NCBI GenBank assembly: GCA_951813085.1
Contig: OX638348.1
Coordinates: 877,627-941,626, forward strand
Direction of reading: 5' to 3'
DNA length: 64,000 bases
DNA from: an uncultured Opitutaceae bacterium
Lineage (GTDB): Bacteria > Verrucomicrobiota > Verrucomicrobiia > Opitutales > Opitutaceae
Notes under the pieces: model-generated
Databases searched by the model: none
What the model was told of the DNA's origin: nothing
What the model saw: the letters and a program-made list of their open reading frames with translations, nothing else
Made by a program: the position numbers and the translations under genes
In this document: in pieces, positions 1-10,007 of the stretch
Layout: the number at the start of each line of letters is the position of its first letter
Numbering within the stretch: the first letter of the stretch is position 1

Positions 1-2
1 CT

Positions 3-1832
3 CCTTTGTACGGGTACTACAAGCTATTTCTTCTGATGGAGAAGCAGCGCAACCGCGGCCAGGATGGAGCGGGGGTGGCAGCGATCAAGTTCGATATGCC
101 TCCAGGGGAGCCCTACATGTTTCGTGAGCGCAGCGTAAAATCGAACGCGCTTGATCGAATATTCAAGGATACCTTGAAGCAATATCAGAAGTTGCAGCGC
201 AATGGAGACATTCTTCCGGATTACGTGCCTTCGATCAAAGCGAAGTATGACTTTTGCGCGGAATACTACATGGGTCATTTACGCTATGGAACGTCGGGAG
301 GCTATTCACTGAGCGTTTGCCATCCGTTCTTTCGAAGAAGCAGTTGGCCCACCAAGAACCTCATGTTGGCGGGCAACTTCAACATGACGAATACGAAGGA
401 GCTCAACGAGAGCCTGATCTCTATGGGCCAGCACCCTATATTCGCTACGGATACGCAGGCCTTGCTCGAAAAAGTGGGCTATCACTTGGACGAGGCGCAT
501 GACAATCTCTATCGGTACCTGAGGGATGAAGGTCATGAAGCCTCTGAGATTTCCGATCGTATCCTGGAGGATATCGATTTGGTGAAAGTTTTTCGCAAGG
601 CATCCGAGAACTGGGATGGTGGCTACGCATTGATTGGAGCCATAGGCAATGGCGACAACTTTGTCTTGCGGGATCCGCGTGGGATTCGTCCCGTGTTCTA
701 TTTCGAGGACGGCGAGGTTTATGCAGCTGCGTCAGAGCGGGCGCCGCTCATGACGATATTCGATAAGGAAATCGATGATATCAAAGCAGTGCCGCCGGGT
801 CACATCATCGTAGTCAAGAAGAGCGGAAAGGTCATTTGCGAAGAGTTCACCAAGCCGGAACCAAAACGGTTCCAATGCTCATTCGAGCGAATCTATTTTT
901 CCCGTGGAAACGACGCGGATATATACAAGGAGCGGAAGGCGTTGGGCGCTCAGCTCTCCGGTCAGGTACTCAAGGAGATCGACCATGATTTGGAGAATAC
1001 GGTGATCAGCTTTATCCCGAATACGTCCGAGATCGGTTATTTCGGATTCCTGGAAAAGCTGCGCCTCGAGCGGCGGCAAACGGTTAAGGAGTCAATCTTG
1101 GAGGCGCAGGAAAGCGGGGACTTGACCGATGAGTTGCTTGAAGAGCTCATTATGCGCAATTGGCCGCGCGGGGAAAAGATAGCCCACAAGGACCAAAAGC
1201 TACGCACGTTCATTTCCACGGAGAATTCCAGAAACGAAATGGCGCCGCATGTCTATGACGTGACCTATGGCATTGTGAAGCCAACAGACAATCTGGTTTG
1301 CATAGATGACTCGATCGTCCGTGGAACCACTTTGCGAAAGTCTATCCTGAAAATTCTGAGCAGCCTAAATCCAAAGAAAATAATTATTGCGTCCACTGCG
1401 CCGCAAATTCGGTATCCAGATTGCTATGGCATCGATATGTCCGAGCTGGGTAAATTCATCGCGTTTGAGGCGGTGATCGCATTGTTGAAGGAAGTAGGGA
1501 AGCAAGATACCTTGGCTGAAGTTTATCGAAAGTGCGTTGACTGCCTGAAATCGGAAGAATCTTGCGGCATCAACTACGTAAAGGAGATCTACGCCCCCTT
1601 TACGGACGAGCAGATCTCTCGCAAGATCGCGGAGATCGTCTACCCGACGGACCGCGACTGGAATGGAGAGGTATCCATAGTATACCAAACTGTCGAGGGG
1701 CTGAGGAAGGCGCTGCCGGATCATCGAGGCGATTGGTACTTCACCGGAGACTTTCCGACACCTGGAGGCTATCGAGTAGTGAACCAGGCATTTATAAACT
1801 ACTACCAGAAATCTACGGGAAGAAGCTACTAG
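3..1832 (+). CDS. purF: Amidophosphoribosyltransferase, long form (5' end outside window)
   Basis: First committed step of purine synthesis: transfers glutamine amide nitrogen to PRPP, giving phosphoribosylamine, in the cytoplasm. The N-terminal part carries class II glutaminase sequence (EKQRNRGQDGAG near the start, then HLRYGTSG and GNFNMTN). The C-terminal part has the PRPP-binding loop VCIDDSIVRGTT at about base 1300, followed by Cys-rich segments (KCVDCLK, EESCGIN). The frame is open to the window edge, so the true start and catalytic N-terminal Cys lie upstream. At more than 608 residues it is longer than the usual 470-510-residue enzymes. purM follows 48 bp downstream, so the two are probably co-transcribed. 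Confidence 0.93.
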   Translation, partial: PLYGYYKLFLLMEKQRNRGQDGAGVAAIKFDMPPGEPYMFRERSVKSNALDRIFKDTLKQYQKLQRNGDILPDYVPSIKAKYDFCAEYYMGHLRYGTSGGYSLSVCHPFFRRSSWPTKNLMLAGNFNMTNTKELNESLISMGQHPIFATDTQALLEKVGYHLDEAHDNLYRYLRDEGHEASEISDRILEDIDLVKVFRKASENWDGGYALIGAIGNGDNFVLRDPRGIRPVFYFEDGEVYAAASERAPLMTIFDKEIDDIKAVPPGHIIVVKKSGKVICEEFTKPEPKRFQCSFERIYFSRGNDADIYKERKALGAQLSGQVLKEIDHDLENTVISFIPNTSEIGYFGFLEKLRLERRQTVKESILEAQESGDLTDELLEELIMRNWPRGEKIAHKDQKLRTFISTENSRNEMAPHVYDVTYGIVKPTDNLVCIDDSIVRGTTLRKSILKILSSLNPKKIIIASTAPQIRYPDCYGIDMSELGKFIAFEAVIALLKEVGKQDTLAEVYRKCVDCLKSEESCGINYVKEIYAPFTDEQISRKIAEIVYPTDRDWNGEVSIVYQTVEGLRKALPDHRGDWYFTGDFPTPGGYRVVNQAFINYYQKSTGRSY

Positions 1833-1880
1833 ATGTAAAAGCGTTCCGTTGCCCAAGAAATTCCATACAAGAATATATCA

Positions 1881-2963
1881 ATGCCACCGAAGAAAAAGAC
1901 CAAAGCTTACGCGCAAGCCGGAGTGAATATCGATCTGGGCGATCGGATGAAGGGCGACTTGAAGGAGTCGCTTAAAACAGCTTCTCGTCCAGAAGTGCTC
2001 GGCGCAGTCGGAGGCTTTGGTGGCCTGTTCGACCTATCTAAATCGAAATACAAGGAGCCAGTATTGGTCAGCAGTATTGACGGTGTAGGTACAAAGCTCA
2101 AGCTCGCGTTCGATTCCGGCCAGCACAAGAGCGTGGGCATGGACATCGTGAATCACTGCATCGATGACATTACGGTTATTGGCGCAGAGCCGTTGTTTTT
2201 CTTGGACTATCTCGGACTGGGAAAGCTCGAGCCAAAAGTATTTAAGCAGTTGATTTCAGGAATGAAAGAAGCCTGTAGCGCTGCCAATTGCGCCTTGATC
2301 GGAGGTGAGACAGCTCAGTTGCCTGGATTCTATAAGCCGGGCGAATACGATATCGCTGGAGTCATCGTTGGGATCGTGGAGAAGAAACGTATGCTATCGG
2401 GGGCGACGATTCGTCCTGGCGATGTCGTTATTGGGCTTCCATCGAATGGATTGCATACGAATGGATACACTCTCGCTCGCAAAGTGGTTTTCGAGAAGGC
2501 GAAGCTTAAAGGAAAGGATCGCGTGCCAGGATCGCGGCAGAGCGTGTTCAAGGCCCTTCAGGCTCCACACACAAACTACGCGCCTCTTGTTCAAGCTCTT
2601 CTCAAGGAATTCAATCAGGGCCATTCTTCTTCGTTCCGCAAGGGCAATGCGATTTTCGGGATTGCCCATATAACTGGGGGCGGTTTCTGCGGCAATATTC
2701 CACGCATATTGCATGGAAACGTAGATGTTGAGATCGATACCTGCGCTTGGGATCCGCTGCCAATTTTCAAGTTGATTGGGGAAAAGGGAAAAATCGACTT
2801 CGACGAAATGTACGAGGTTTTCAATATGGGCATTGGAATGACGCTATGTGCCGATGGCTCCCAAGCCGATGCGGTTTTGAAGACCTGCCATGCTCAGGGA
2901 TGCAAGGCGGTTGCGATTGGCCAAGTGGTGAAGGGATCCGGAAAGGTATCGCTCAAGCGATAG
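1881..2963 (+). CDS. purM: Phosphoribosylformylglycinamidine cyclo-ligase (AIR synthetase)
   Basis: ATP-dependent closure of the imidazole ring (FGAM to AIR), the fifth step of purine synthesis. The 360-residue protein has the family landmarks: YAQAGVNIDLGD at the N-terminus, the substrate/ATP loop DGVGTKLKLAFD, MDIVNHCIDD, and GGETAQLPGFY in the middle. The C-terminal half has the HITGGGFCGNIPRIL and FNMGIGM segments. Length is close to the usual 340-350 residues, slightly extended by a short lysine-rich N-terminus. It lies directly behind purF on the same strand. Confidence 0.95.
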   Translation: MPPKKKTKAYAQAGVNIDLGDRMKGDLKESLKTASRPEVLGAVGGFGGLFDLSKSKYKEPVLVSSIDGVGTKLKLAFDSGQHKSVGMDIVNHCIDDITVIGAEPLFFLDYLGLGKLEPKVFKQLISGMKEACSAANCALIGGETAQLPGFYKPGEYDIAGVIVGIVEKKRMLSGATIRPGDVVIGLPSNGLHTNGYTLARKVVFEKAKLKGKDRVPGSRQSVFKALQAPHTNYAPLVQALLKEFNQGHSSSFRKGNAIFGIAHITGGGFCGNIPRILHGNVDVEIDTCAWDPLPIFKLIGEKGKIDFDEMYEVFNMGIGMTLCADGSQADAVLKTCHAQGCKAVAIGQVVKGSGKVSLKR

Positions 2964-3005
2964 CCTCGTTCGAGTCGCTGTTGGGCGATTTGAGTACGGT
3001 GTCCT

Positions 3006-3608
3006 ATGGACTATTTGAATACAGCGCGCTTCGCATTGAAACTGGGGTGCGCGCTTGGGTTACTGAGTGTCCCCTTGATTGGTGAAGTCGAGGTAGCCGG
3101 CGCTGAATTGATAGTCCGTTCGGGGTCGGCAACGGAGATTTTGTATGACCTGGCGGCGCTTCCGATAGCGGTGGATGAGCTGAAGTCCTTTCTCGATGGC
3201 GCGGATCCCGTGGTGGCATGGGCGAGCGACAATGGGGATCTCTGGGCGGAGGCGGATGCGTCGGAGCGGCCGCTCGACCTGATCCGGTCGTTTCCGATTT
3301 GGGATGCGGCGGGAGTGGAGTCGTCGGGGTTCTTGGCAACGCTGGTCAAGCTACTGTATGTGAGTCAGTTCGCGGGGGACCCCGATTCGATAAAGCGCTT
3401 GGAATCGGAAATCGCTCAAATGGAGGAAGTGATAGAATCGGGAAATCTGACCGGCTATGTTCTAGAGATGGCTCACTCGGAGATTGAACGAAAGCGCCAG
3501 CGCGCCCGCATTTTGAGAGGGGCGATGCCGGGTAACCTAAAGCTTTACAAGGCCAATCAGGAGCGCATTGATTCTGTACTGGACCGGTTCGCTGCGATTG
3601 GCGAATAG
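3006..3608 (+). CDS. Hypothetical exported protein (200 aa)
   Basis: Function not recognised. The start gives a plausible signal peptide: a short polar N-terminus, a hydrophobic stretch LGLLSVPLIGEVEVAGA, then a small-residue cleavage region. The mature part is acidic and mostly helical in appearance, and its last 80 residues, rich in Glu, Lys and Arg, could form a coiled coil. No Cys pair or catalytic motif is visible. It begins 42 bp after purM on the same strand and might be the tail of that operon. ORF length and same-strand context support a real gene; homology is not claimed. Confidence 0.6.
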   Translation: MDYLNTARFALKLGCALGLLSVPLIGEVEVAGAELIVRSGSATEILYDLAALPIAVDELKSFLDGADPVVAWASDNGDLWAEADASERPLDLIRSFPIWDAAGVESSGFLATLVKLLYVSQFAGDPDSIKRLESEIAQMEEVIESGNLTGYVLEMAHSEIERKRQRARILRGAMPGNLKLYKANQERIDSVLDRFAAIGE

Positions 3609-3640
3609 GCGGGTCCGAAAATTCCGAAACGACCAACGCC

Positions 3641-3943
3641 ATGCTTGTCCACACTGTCCTCTTCAAATTCAAGCCCGGATCCACCGACGCTCAAATCCAA
3701 TCCTGCGCGGACGACGCCCGGAACCTGCTCGCCAAGATTGAAACGGTACACTCTCTTTACATCGGCTCGCCTGCGGATACGGAAGTGCGTCCGGTCAGCG
3801 TTCGCGACTTTGATCTTAGCCTTACGGTTCTCTTCGAATCGGTCGCGGATCACGACGTCTACCAAACGCATCCGCTGCACGACGATTTCATCGCCAACAG
3901 CAAGGACAACTGGAGTAGCGTGGCGGTCCACGACTCGGATTAG
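3641..3943 (+). CDS. Dabb-family (stress-responsive alpha/beta-barrel) protein
   Basis: A 100-residue protein that fits the Dabb fold (dimeric alpha+beta barrel). It opens with the typical strand MLVHTVLFKFKPGS, has a central helix with acidic residues, then DLSLTVLFESVADHDVYQ and a terminal HPLHDDF segment. Family members are small cytoplasmic proteins of mostly unknown substrate; a few act as cyclases or dehydratases. It starts 32 bp after the preceding gene. The specific function cannot be told from the sequence. Confidence 0.8.
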   Translation: MLVHTVLFKFKPGSTDAQIQSCADDARNLLAKIETVHSLYIGSPADTEVRPVSVRDFDLSLTVLFESVADHDVYQTHPLHDDFIANSKDNWSSVAVHDSD

Positions 3944-3967
3944 TAAGTCGATTGGCTGCTGCGCTCA

Positions 3968-4788
3968 TCAGTCGAGGCGCTGGCGTTCAAAGTCGTAGAT
4001 AAACACGTTCGCATTCTGGTCGAAGCTGCTCAATTCGTCGATTTGCCAGCTGAGGCGTTCGCCGGATTCGACTTCGTGTTCGGCAAGCTCGGATAGTTGC
4101 TTAGTCAGCAAGGTGATCTCTTTGTCCCGAGCCGATTTGTTTCGGACTACTGGGCTTGTCCCATCAAAAAGGTGTCAAGCTCGATCCAGAGGGTCTTGCG
4201 TTGGTGGGTCTTGAGCTGAAGGCCTTGATAGCGGACGCTGTCGATTTGTTTTTTAGCGAATCGTTTGGGAACGTCGTCTAGAAGCTTGAAGTGCCGCTCG
4301 GGCACTAGGAGGTCCAAGAAGAAGGTGAGCAATCCCTTGTGTTTTTCAGATGAGAGCGTTGCTAGTTCGGAAAGCGAATCGGCGGACAGAATGTATTTCC
4401 CTTTTGTATACAGAGTGTATTCACCCGAATCACTGAGGGAGATAACATGGTTGGGCTCTTTAGTTGAATTTTGAGCGAATCGTGAGTACCGATAAATGAG
4501 GAGTCGGACGAAGCCGTTGCGGGAAAATACGAAATCGAACTCATTCATCGTGAATTTGTCCCCACCCGATGGGGTATCACCGGTTTCGAGGCTGAATCCG
4601 GGGCCGATGGTCTTGATCGTCCCGCTGCAGCGGAAGTGGTCGACGCTCCCGTATCGATCGAGCGTCTGGGCGAGAAGCTCTCGAGCAGCGGAATCCGGTT
4701 GGGAAGATTGACCCGATGCCACTACCATTAGGAGCCAAACGCCGTTCAGGATGATGGAGCGGCGCGCTATAGAGATTCGCGGGGTCAT
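3968..4788 (-). pseudogene. LolA/DUF2092-like exported protein, frameshifted near its 3' end
   Basis: The main frame (stop at 4147) encodes a signal peptide (start taken at the second Met, 4788, giving IILNGVWLLMVVAS) and a beta-rich domain resembling outer-membrane lipoprotein carrier-like proteins, ending LWIELDTFLMGQAQ. In the -1 frame the reading continues sensibly for about 60 more codons to a TGA at 3968, ending NANVFIYDFERQRLD. One extra T in the run of five T (coding strand) just before LMGQAQ would join the frames as DTFFDGTSPVV. So this is either a one-base deletion in a homopolymer, real or from sequencing, or a short version with a fortuitous open tail. The family call is tentative. 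Confidence 0.55.
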
Positions 4789-5000
4789 CGTTTTCGAGAG
4801 TTGATCGTGAATTGGGGTAAAGTATCCATTGTAGATCGAAGAGCGAATCAATCAAGCTTTTCACGGTTGGACCTTTGCGTGTTTTAGGCGTGGAAGATAA
4901 GCCGTATTGACTATTAAGTTACATTGTGGCGGCAATGTGTCACTGAAATGGCGCTCTCCTCTCTTGACAGCGTCAGAAGCGGCAATAGAAAAGTGCTCTC

Positions 5001-5618
5001 ATGGAAGCAGCCCTGACAGAATCGGTACTCGTTCTGAATCGGCTATGGCAGGCGGTGAACGTCGTTGCGGCGAAGCGGGCGTTCTCGTTGCTCGCATCGG
5101 GCCATGCGAGCGTAGTGTATGCTGCCGACGACGATTTTCGGATCTTCGATTTCATGGACTGGGTTGATTTCTCCCAATACAATCCTCCTGTTTCCGATAT
5201 GGAAATGGTGCGAACGGTGCGGCATCCGATCCGGGTTCCGAAGATTATCTTACTGTCGATATTCGATAAGGTTCCCAAGAAAGAACTGAAACTCACCCGA
5301 AAGAGCGTTTTCGAGCGCGACAAGTATCAGTGCCAGTATTGCGGCAAGAAATTGCCATCGGAGGAGCTGAATCTGGATCATGTCATTCCAAGGCACTATG
5401 GTGGAAAGACGACATGGGAAAATATCGTTTGCTCCTGTATCCGCTGCAATTCCCGCAAGGCGAATCGGCTGCCTCATGAAGCAGATATGAGATTGACGCG
5501 TAAACCCTCTAAGCCTCAGTGGCGACCTGTTATCAGCCTAGCCGCTCGAGGTAAGAAGCACGAGGAGTGGAAGCATTTTATCGACATTGCCTACTGGAAT
5601 GTCGAATTGGAGAACTGA
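5001..5618 (+). CDS. HNH endonuclease family protein
   Basis: A 205-residue protein with an intact HNH nuclease domain in its second half. A zinc pair CQYCGKKL is followed by LDHVIPRHYGGKTTWENIV and a second pair CSCIRCNSRKANR, which is the standard Cys4-HNH layout (metal-binding His in LDHV, Asn in WENI). The first 90 residues (LVLNRLWQAVNVVAAKRAFSLL) match the N-terminal extension of a widespread stand-alone HNH group. The biological role of that group is not well defined. No methylase or mobile element adjoins it, so a restriction role is not supported. Confidence 0.88.
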   Translation: MEAALTESVLVLNRLWQAVNVVAAKRAFSLLASGHASVVYAADDDFRIFDFMDWVDFSQYNPPVSDMEMVRTVRHPIRVPKIILLSIFDKVPKKELKLTRKSVFERDKYQCQYCGKKLPSEELNLDHVIPRHYGGKTTWENIVCSCIRCNSRKANRLPHEADMRLTRKPSKPQWRPVISLAARGKKHEEWKHFIDIAYWNVELEN

Positions 5619-5632
5619 TATTTCGAATCGTT

Positions 5633-7363
5633 TCAACGATTTTTGGAGAGGGGGAGTTCAATCTTCAAGGTAGTGCCTCGGCTGCTGGACTCGGATACTG
5701 AGACATCGCCTCGGTGCGAGCGGAGTATTCGCTTCACGATCGAAAGTCCCAGACCGGTACCTTCTGGCTTGTCAGTCAGGAACGAGTCGAAGATTTTTTC
5801 CTGAATGTCGACTGGGATGCCGGTGCCAGTGTCGGAGAAATAGATGGCCAGTCGTTCTTCGTTGCCTACGGCCTCCATTGTAGAGCGGATCGTGAGTTGT
5901 CCCCCGTTTGGCATCGCTTCTGCAGCATTGATGATAATGTTTAGGAAAACTTGCTGAAGCTGCCCCTTGTTCCCATAGACGCGGAAGCGATCTTCCGAAG
6001 ATTCGAATATAATCTCGATGCGTTGCTGCCGCATCTTGAGCCTCACGAGCAGGATCGTATCCTTCATGAGATCGTCAATGAACCAATCGTTGTGCAGGTC
6101 TTGTGGGGCTTTGCCGAACGAAAGCACTCGGGAGACGATTTCTTCAAGCTGATTGATCTTTTCTTTTATAATCTGCGTATCCTTATTTCGGGGATCCGTT
6201 TCGTCATAAGCGAGATCCAGCGATCCGAACAACAGCTTGATTACGGTGAGCGGATTGCGAATTTCGTGCGCGATCTCAGCTGACAATAGCCCTAATGTCG
6301 TTAAGCGTTCGTTTTTTCTCAGCAAGTCTTCGCTATTGAATACGCGAGCGTACAAATCTGCGTTCTGGGCCGCGACCGCGGATAAGGAGGCGAATGCCTG
6401 CAGCAGTCGTTTCTCGTCGTTGGGAAAGCGATAGCGATCCCGCGTAAAAACGCTGATGACTCCGATGACCCTTTCTTCGTAGATCATGGGTGTCGAAAGG
6501 CACGACACGACATCGGCCCGTTGCGGCGCGTCCTTCAAGTCGTAGTAGTCAGGTGTAGTGATATTTGGAAATTCGACTTGCCTTCGTGTCTTGATAGCCG
6601 AGGCATTCATGCTCTCGTCGAGTCTGAGAACTTCTACCTTTGATTGAAACTCTTGAAACGGAGGCCTGATCGCCTCCATGGTAACCTGCTCTTTTTCCTC
6701 ATGGTACAGCTGAAGGGTAGCCATTTGGGAACCCGTAAGCTCTAGTACAGCTTCAGTTATGCTCTTCCAAAGACTGCGCAATTCCAAATTGGATACGACT
6801 CCTTGCCCCACATCGATCAAAGCATTGAGCTGTTCCGATTGATTGACGAGCTGACGTTGTCGCCAAACGCATTGCAAGGAGCAGATGGCTTCATCAGCAA
6901 TCGCCGCTAATCGGTCTAGATCCGACTGGCGATAGCGGCCTTTCTTGTCGGAATCCACATTGATGACTCCGATAATCTGCCCTTCAGAGATCATGGGGAC
7001 GACCATCTTGCATTGCACGGACTCAACTAGCTTTACGTAGCGCGAATCCGTTGCGACGTCTTCAAGCAGAATAGGCTTTCCCGTGAATGCGACGCGGCCT
7101 GCGACTCCTTTGCCAACATGGAGCGAGAGCTCATCAAGATTCGAAGGATAGCCCAGCGCATACTCGATTTCTAGCATGCCCGAATTGGGGCTTATCAGCG
7201 ATATAGCGGCGGACGTAGGAAGAAAGAGTCGCTGCAATTCTTCCATAATGGATTGAAAGGCTTCGCGGACATTGAAAGCCGACGTACCGATTTGACTGAT
7301 ACGATAGAGGCTTAGAAGGAGATCGGGATCCTTGGTTAGTCCGCTTTGAGAGCTTTCGTTCAT
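5633..7363 (-). CDS. Sensor histidine kinase with two GAF domains
   Basis: A soluble 576-residue kinase with no membrane segments. Two GAF-type modules lie at about residues 30-170 and 185-340 (GVAGRVAFTGKPILLED in the first, VVSCLSTPMIYEERVIGVIS in the second). They are followed by a phosphoacceptor region with His366 in IAHEIRNPLTVIK, and a C-terminal ATPase with N box NIIINAAEAMPNGG, G1 DTGTGIP and G2 GTGLGLSIVKRIL. It should autophosphorylate in response to a cytoplasmic ligand. No response regulator adjoins; the nearest receiver protein is at 16.6 kb. The gene is 9 bp downstream of mnmA on the same strand. Confidence 0.93.
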   Translation of the reverse strand: MNESSQSGLTKDPDLLLSLYRISQIGTSAFNVREAFQSIMEELQRLFLPTSAAISLISPNSGMLEIEYALGYPSNLDELSLHVGKGVAGRVAFTGKPILLEDVATDSRYVKLVESVQCKMVVPMISEGQIIGVINVDSDKKGRYRQSDLDRLAAIADEAICSLQCVWRQRQLVNQSEQLNALIDVGQGVVSNLELRSLWKSITEAVLELTGSQMATLQLYHEEKEQVTMEAIRPPFQEFQSKVEVLRLDESMNASAIKTRRQVEFPNITTPDYYDLKDAPQRADVVSCLSTPMIYEERVIGVISVFTRDRYRFPNDEKRLLQAFASLSAVAAQNADLYARVFNSEDLLRKNERLTTLGLLSAEIAHEIRNPLTVIKLLFGSLDLAYDETDPRNKDTQIIKEKINQLEEIVSRVLSFGKAPQDLHNDWFIDDLMKDTILLVRLKMRQQRIEIIFESSEDRFRVYGNKGQLQQVFLNIIINAAEAMPNGGQLTIRSTMEAVGNEERLAIYFSDTGTGIPVDIQEKIFDSFLTDKPEGTGLGLSIVKRILRSHRGDVSVSESSSRGTTLKIELPLSKNR

Positions 7364-7372
7364 ATTCGAAAC

Positions 7373-8461
7373 CTAGTTTATGGAGTCGATTCGAGTATAA
7401 GCGCCTCCCCCTAGAAGGCGTTCGCCGTCGTAGAATGCGATGATCTGACCGAGAGCCAGGGCTCGCTGCGGAGCATCAAATTCGATTTCCACAGTATTGT
7501 CGTCGGTATGCGTATACGTCGCCGGTTCTCGCGGATCTCGATAGCGAACCTTAACTTCGATTTTCGACTGGTTCGATATCGGCTCTCCGAGAAAACTGAG
7601 ATTTGAAATGCGACAGCGATTGGCGTAGAGCCTAGGCGCTGATGCAGACTCGAAGGATATGAGCAGCGCGTTTCGTTCTTTTTCTTTTCCGACGACGACG
7701 TAATTTTGGTGGTCGCTATTGGAAGGAACTCCGATCCCTTTGCGTTGCCCGATGGTAAAGTAGTGCAATCCTTTGTGCTCTCCTAAAACGCGATCGTCGT
7801 CTGCTCGGATAATTGGTCCGGGCTTTTCAGGAACGTACTCGCGAAGGAAGTCTTGCATCTTAATGTTGCCTATGAAGCAAATGCCTTGGCTGTCCTTCTT
7901 CTCTGCGTTGGGGAGCGCCGCCTTTTTCGCGATGGATCGCAGCGCTGGCTTGTCCAGATGACCGATTGGGAACAGCGCTTTGCTAAGCTGAGCGGCCTTC
8001 ATAAGCGCTAGAAAATAGGTTTGATCCTTGTTCTTATCGAAACCTTCCAGAAGCGCGGGCTCTGCGTTGGTATCGTCCAATCGCGCATAGTGGCCAGTCG
8101 CGACTCCGTCAAATCCGTGTTCGAGAGCGTAGTCGAGGAAAACCCCGAATTTGATCTCTCGATTGCACATCACATCGGGATTGGGCGTGAGGCCTGATTG
8201 GTAGCCCTCGAGCAGGTAGTCGACGATGCGCGTTCGATAGTCATCCATGAGATTGACGACGCGAAAGGGTATACCCAGCGTTTCCGCCACTGCCGAGGCA
8301 TCTTCGATATCCTGCTGCCATGGGCAGTCGCCTAGGATTTCGTCCTCATTGATCCAGTTCTTCATGTAGGCTCCCTCCACATCGTATCCTTGCTCCTTCA
8401 AGAGCAGGGCCGCGACGCTGCTATCGACGCCTCCTGACATTGCGACTAGAACCTTCTTCAC
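7373..8461 (-). CDS. mnmA: tRNA-specific 2-thiouridylase
   Basis: Installs the 2-thio group on the wobble uridine of tRNA Glu, Gln and Lys. The 362-residue protein has the ATP-pyrophosphatase PP-loop [14 protein letters not shown] at residues 8-21, the catalytic-cysteine contexts [13 protein letters not shown] and [11 protein letters not shown], and the C-terminal [12 protein letters not shown] segment. Length is standard for MnmA. It shares strand and tight spacing with the downstream histidine kinase. Confidence 0.96.
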   Translation of the reverse strand: MKKVLVAMSGGVDSSVAALLLKEQGYDVEGAYMKNWINEDEILGDCPWQQDIEDASAVAETLGIPFRVVNLMDDYRTRIVDYLLEGYQSGLTPNPDVMCNREIKFGVFLDYALEHGFDGVATGHYARLDDTNAEPALLEGFDKNKDQTYFLALMKAAQLSKALFPIGHLDKPALRSIAKKAALPNAEKKDSQGICFIGNIKMQDFLREYVPEKPGPIIRADDDRVLGEHKGLHYFTIGQRKGIGVPSNSDHQNYVVVGKEKERNALLISFESASAPRLYANRCRISNLSFLGEPISNQSKIEVKVRYRDPREPATYTHTDDNTVEIEFDAPQRALALGQIIAFYDGERLLGGGAYTRIDSIN

Positions 8462-8520
8462 CCGCCCACTCAGGCAATTCCGCTTCCTTGTCGCAAGCTT
8501 CTAGATTTAGGATTGGAGGA

Positions 8521-9834
8521 TCAGTCGGACGTGGCTGGGATAATCTCGAGGGACAGAAGTCGGGCGGAAAGCAATCGCTCATCTTCGCTTTCACCGTCCA
8601 GTGATGGGACGAAGTAGCGACTGGAATGTATCGTCACGCGAATTCTCGACGGGTCGGTACCCTCAAGCGAGTGTTGGAAGGCGAATACACCGTCGGCTCT
8701 AACTTCTGGCTTGAGAGGGTGCCCATCGACCAAAACGACTATCCTCAATTCGCTATTTCGGAAGCGCTCAGGGGCCTCGATATGGATACGCAGCGATCTC
8801 GCATCTGGACCGATTGAGAGGACTTGTTCGTAGAAGGGCCCTACCCAGGAGTTCGGGCAAATTTCTGCCGGAGTGTCGCGTTGGAAGGCTCGCGCGAGCT
8901 CAGTCCATCCACGAGTCGCGAAGAACGGAAAAAGCAAACGGTCGCGAAAGAGCAGCGGAGCGGACCAAGCGACGCCCATTGATCGCAGCAATGCGGTCAA
9001 GCGATCCCCATTCAGCAAGGCTCGCTCGGTTTCCCTGCAAAACTCGATCACTTCGGATCGTTCGCTCCTGCGATAGAGCGCGTAAGAGAGCGAGCAGCGC
9101 CAGCGAAGCGGCCACAGCCACGACCCCCAATGCCGACGGCTGACCGCGATGCATTCATCCACGATATCCCACTGATTCATGTTTGTTGTTTTTGACGCAT
9201 CGTGCAGCCGATAGCGGCTCCAAATTTCGGGTACTTTGTGAAATCGGTAATAGCGGCTGAAGCGGCAGAAGAGATCGTAGTCGACCGCATGCGCGACGGT
9301 AGTATCGATACCGCCCACCCGGTCCCAAACGCTACGATGCCAAAAGGTAGATGGCTGGGGAATTTGATTTACCTGGCGGGTCCAGATCGCGAGTTGGTCG
9401 AAGCGAGATTTGAAGCGGGAGGGATGATCGCGGCCCTCTTTGCCGGGATCGTTCCCGAAGAAGAGGCATCGTCCAAATACGACATGGCGCCCTCGTTCGG
9501 GATCGATTTCCCGAGCAACGCTCCAAAGGCATCCCCTCTCCAGCTTGTCGTCGGAGTTGAGGAAGCCTAAGATCGTTCCGGTGGTCTTTTCGAAGCCGCG
9601 ATTGAGGGCGTCGGCTTGGCCGTCGTCTTCCTCGATAGCCAGTTGGAAGAGGCTTGGATGCTCATCGGCGAATCGTTGGGCGATCTCGATAGAATTGTCC
9701 GTCGATCCTCCGTCCTGGATGATGACTTCCAGATTGGGATAGTCCTGGTCGACCAAGCTCTGCAATGTTTCGGCGAGATAGGCTCCTTGGTTGAAAGAAG
9801 GAGTAACGATCGAAATTTTTGGCGGCTCGTTCAT
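8521..9834 (-). CDS. Family 2 glycosyltransferase
   Basis: A GT-A glycosyltransferase of 437 residues. The N-terminal 230 residues hold the GT2 core: KISIVTPSFNQGAYLAETL, then QDGGSTDNS, the DGQADALNRGF helix, and the metal-binding acidic motif as FLNSDD. The last 200 residues are an extra region, Arg-rich in the middle, with a beta-rich end (EAPERFRNSELRIVVLVDG) that could be a carbohydrate-binding or appended domain. It probably adds sugars to a surface polysaccharide or glycolipid; donor and acceptor cannot be read from the sequence. No other glycan genes flank it. Confidence 0.88.
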   Translation of the reverse strand: MNEPPKISIVTPSFNQGAYLAETLQSLVDQDYPNLEVIIQDGGSTDNSIEIAQRFADEHPSLFQLAIEEDDGQADALNRGFEKTTGTILGFLNSDDKLERGCLWSVAREIDPERGRHVVFGRCLFFGNDPGKEGRDHPSRFKSRFDQLAIWTRQVNQIPQPSTFWHRSVWDRVGGIDTTVAHAVDYDLFCRFSRYYRFHKVPEIWSRYRLHDASKTTNMNQWDIVDECIAVSRRHWGSWLWPLRWRCSLSYALYRRSERSEVIEFCRETERALLNGDRLTALLRSMGVAWSAPLLFRDRLLFPFFATRGWTELARAFQRDTPAEICPNSWVGPFYEQVLSIGPDARSLRIHIEAPERFRNSELRIVVLVDGHPLKPEVRADGVFAFQHSLEGTDPSRIRVTIHSSRYFVPSLDGESEDERLLSARLLSLEIIPATSD

Positions 9835-10007
9835 TCGCTAGCGCTGTCCCGCTTCGAGCATTGGATAGAAGTCGAAATAGGCGAAAGAAGAACTGTTGAT
9901 TGCTCTTAAGTGGGGAGGCAAGAGTAATCGGAGATGGCGGAGATTGGCCTTACCGCAATACGGGGCTAGCTTTTCGGCCCCCTTTCCGTTACACACACGA
10001 TTCGCTC

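Noticed and set aside
8814..9143. Plus-strand ORFs opposite the glycosyltransferase gene
   Set aside because: They are shadows of the intact glycosyltransferase on the minus strand; Arg/Ser-rich translations without motifs.
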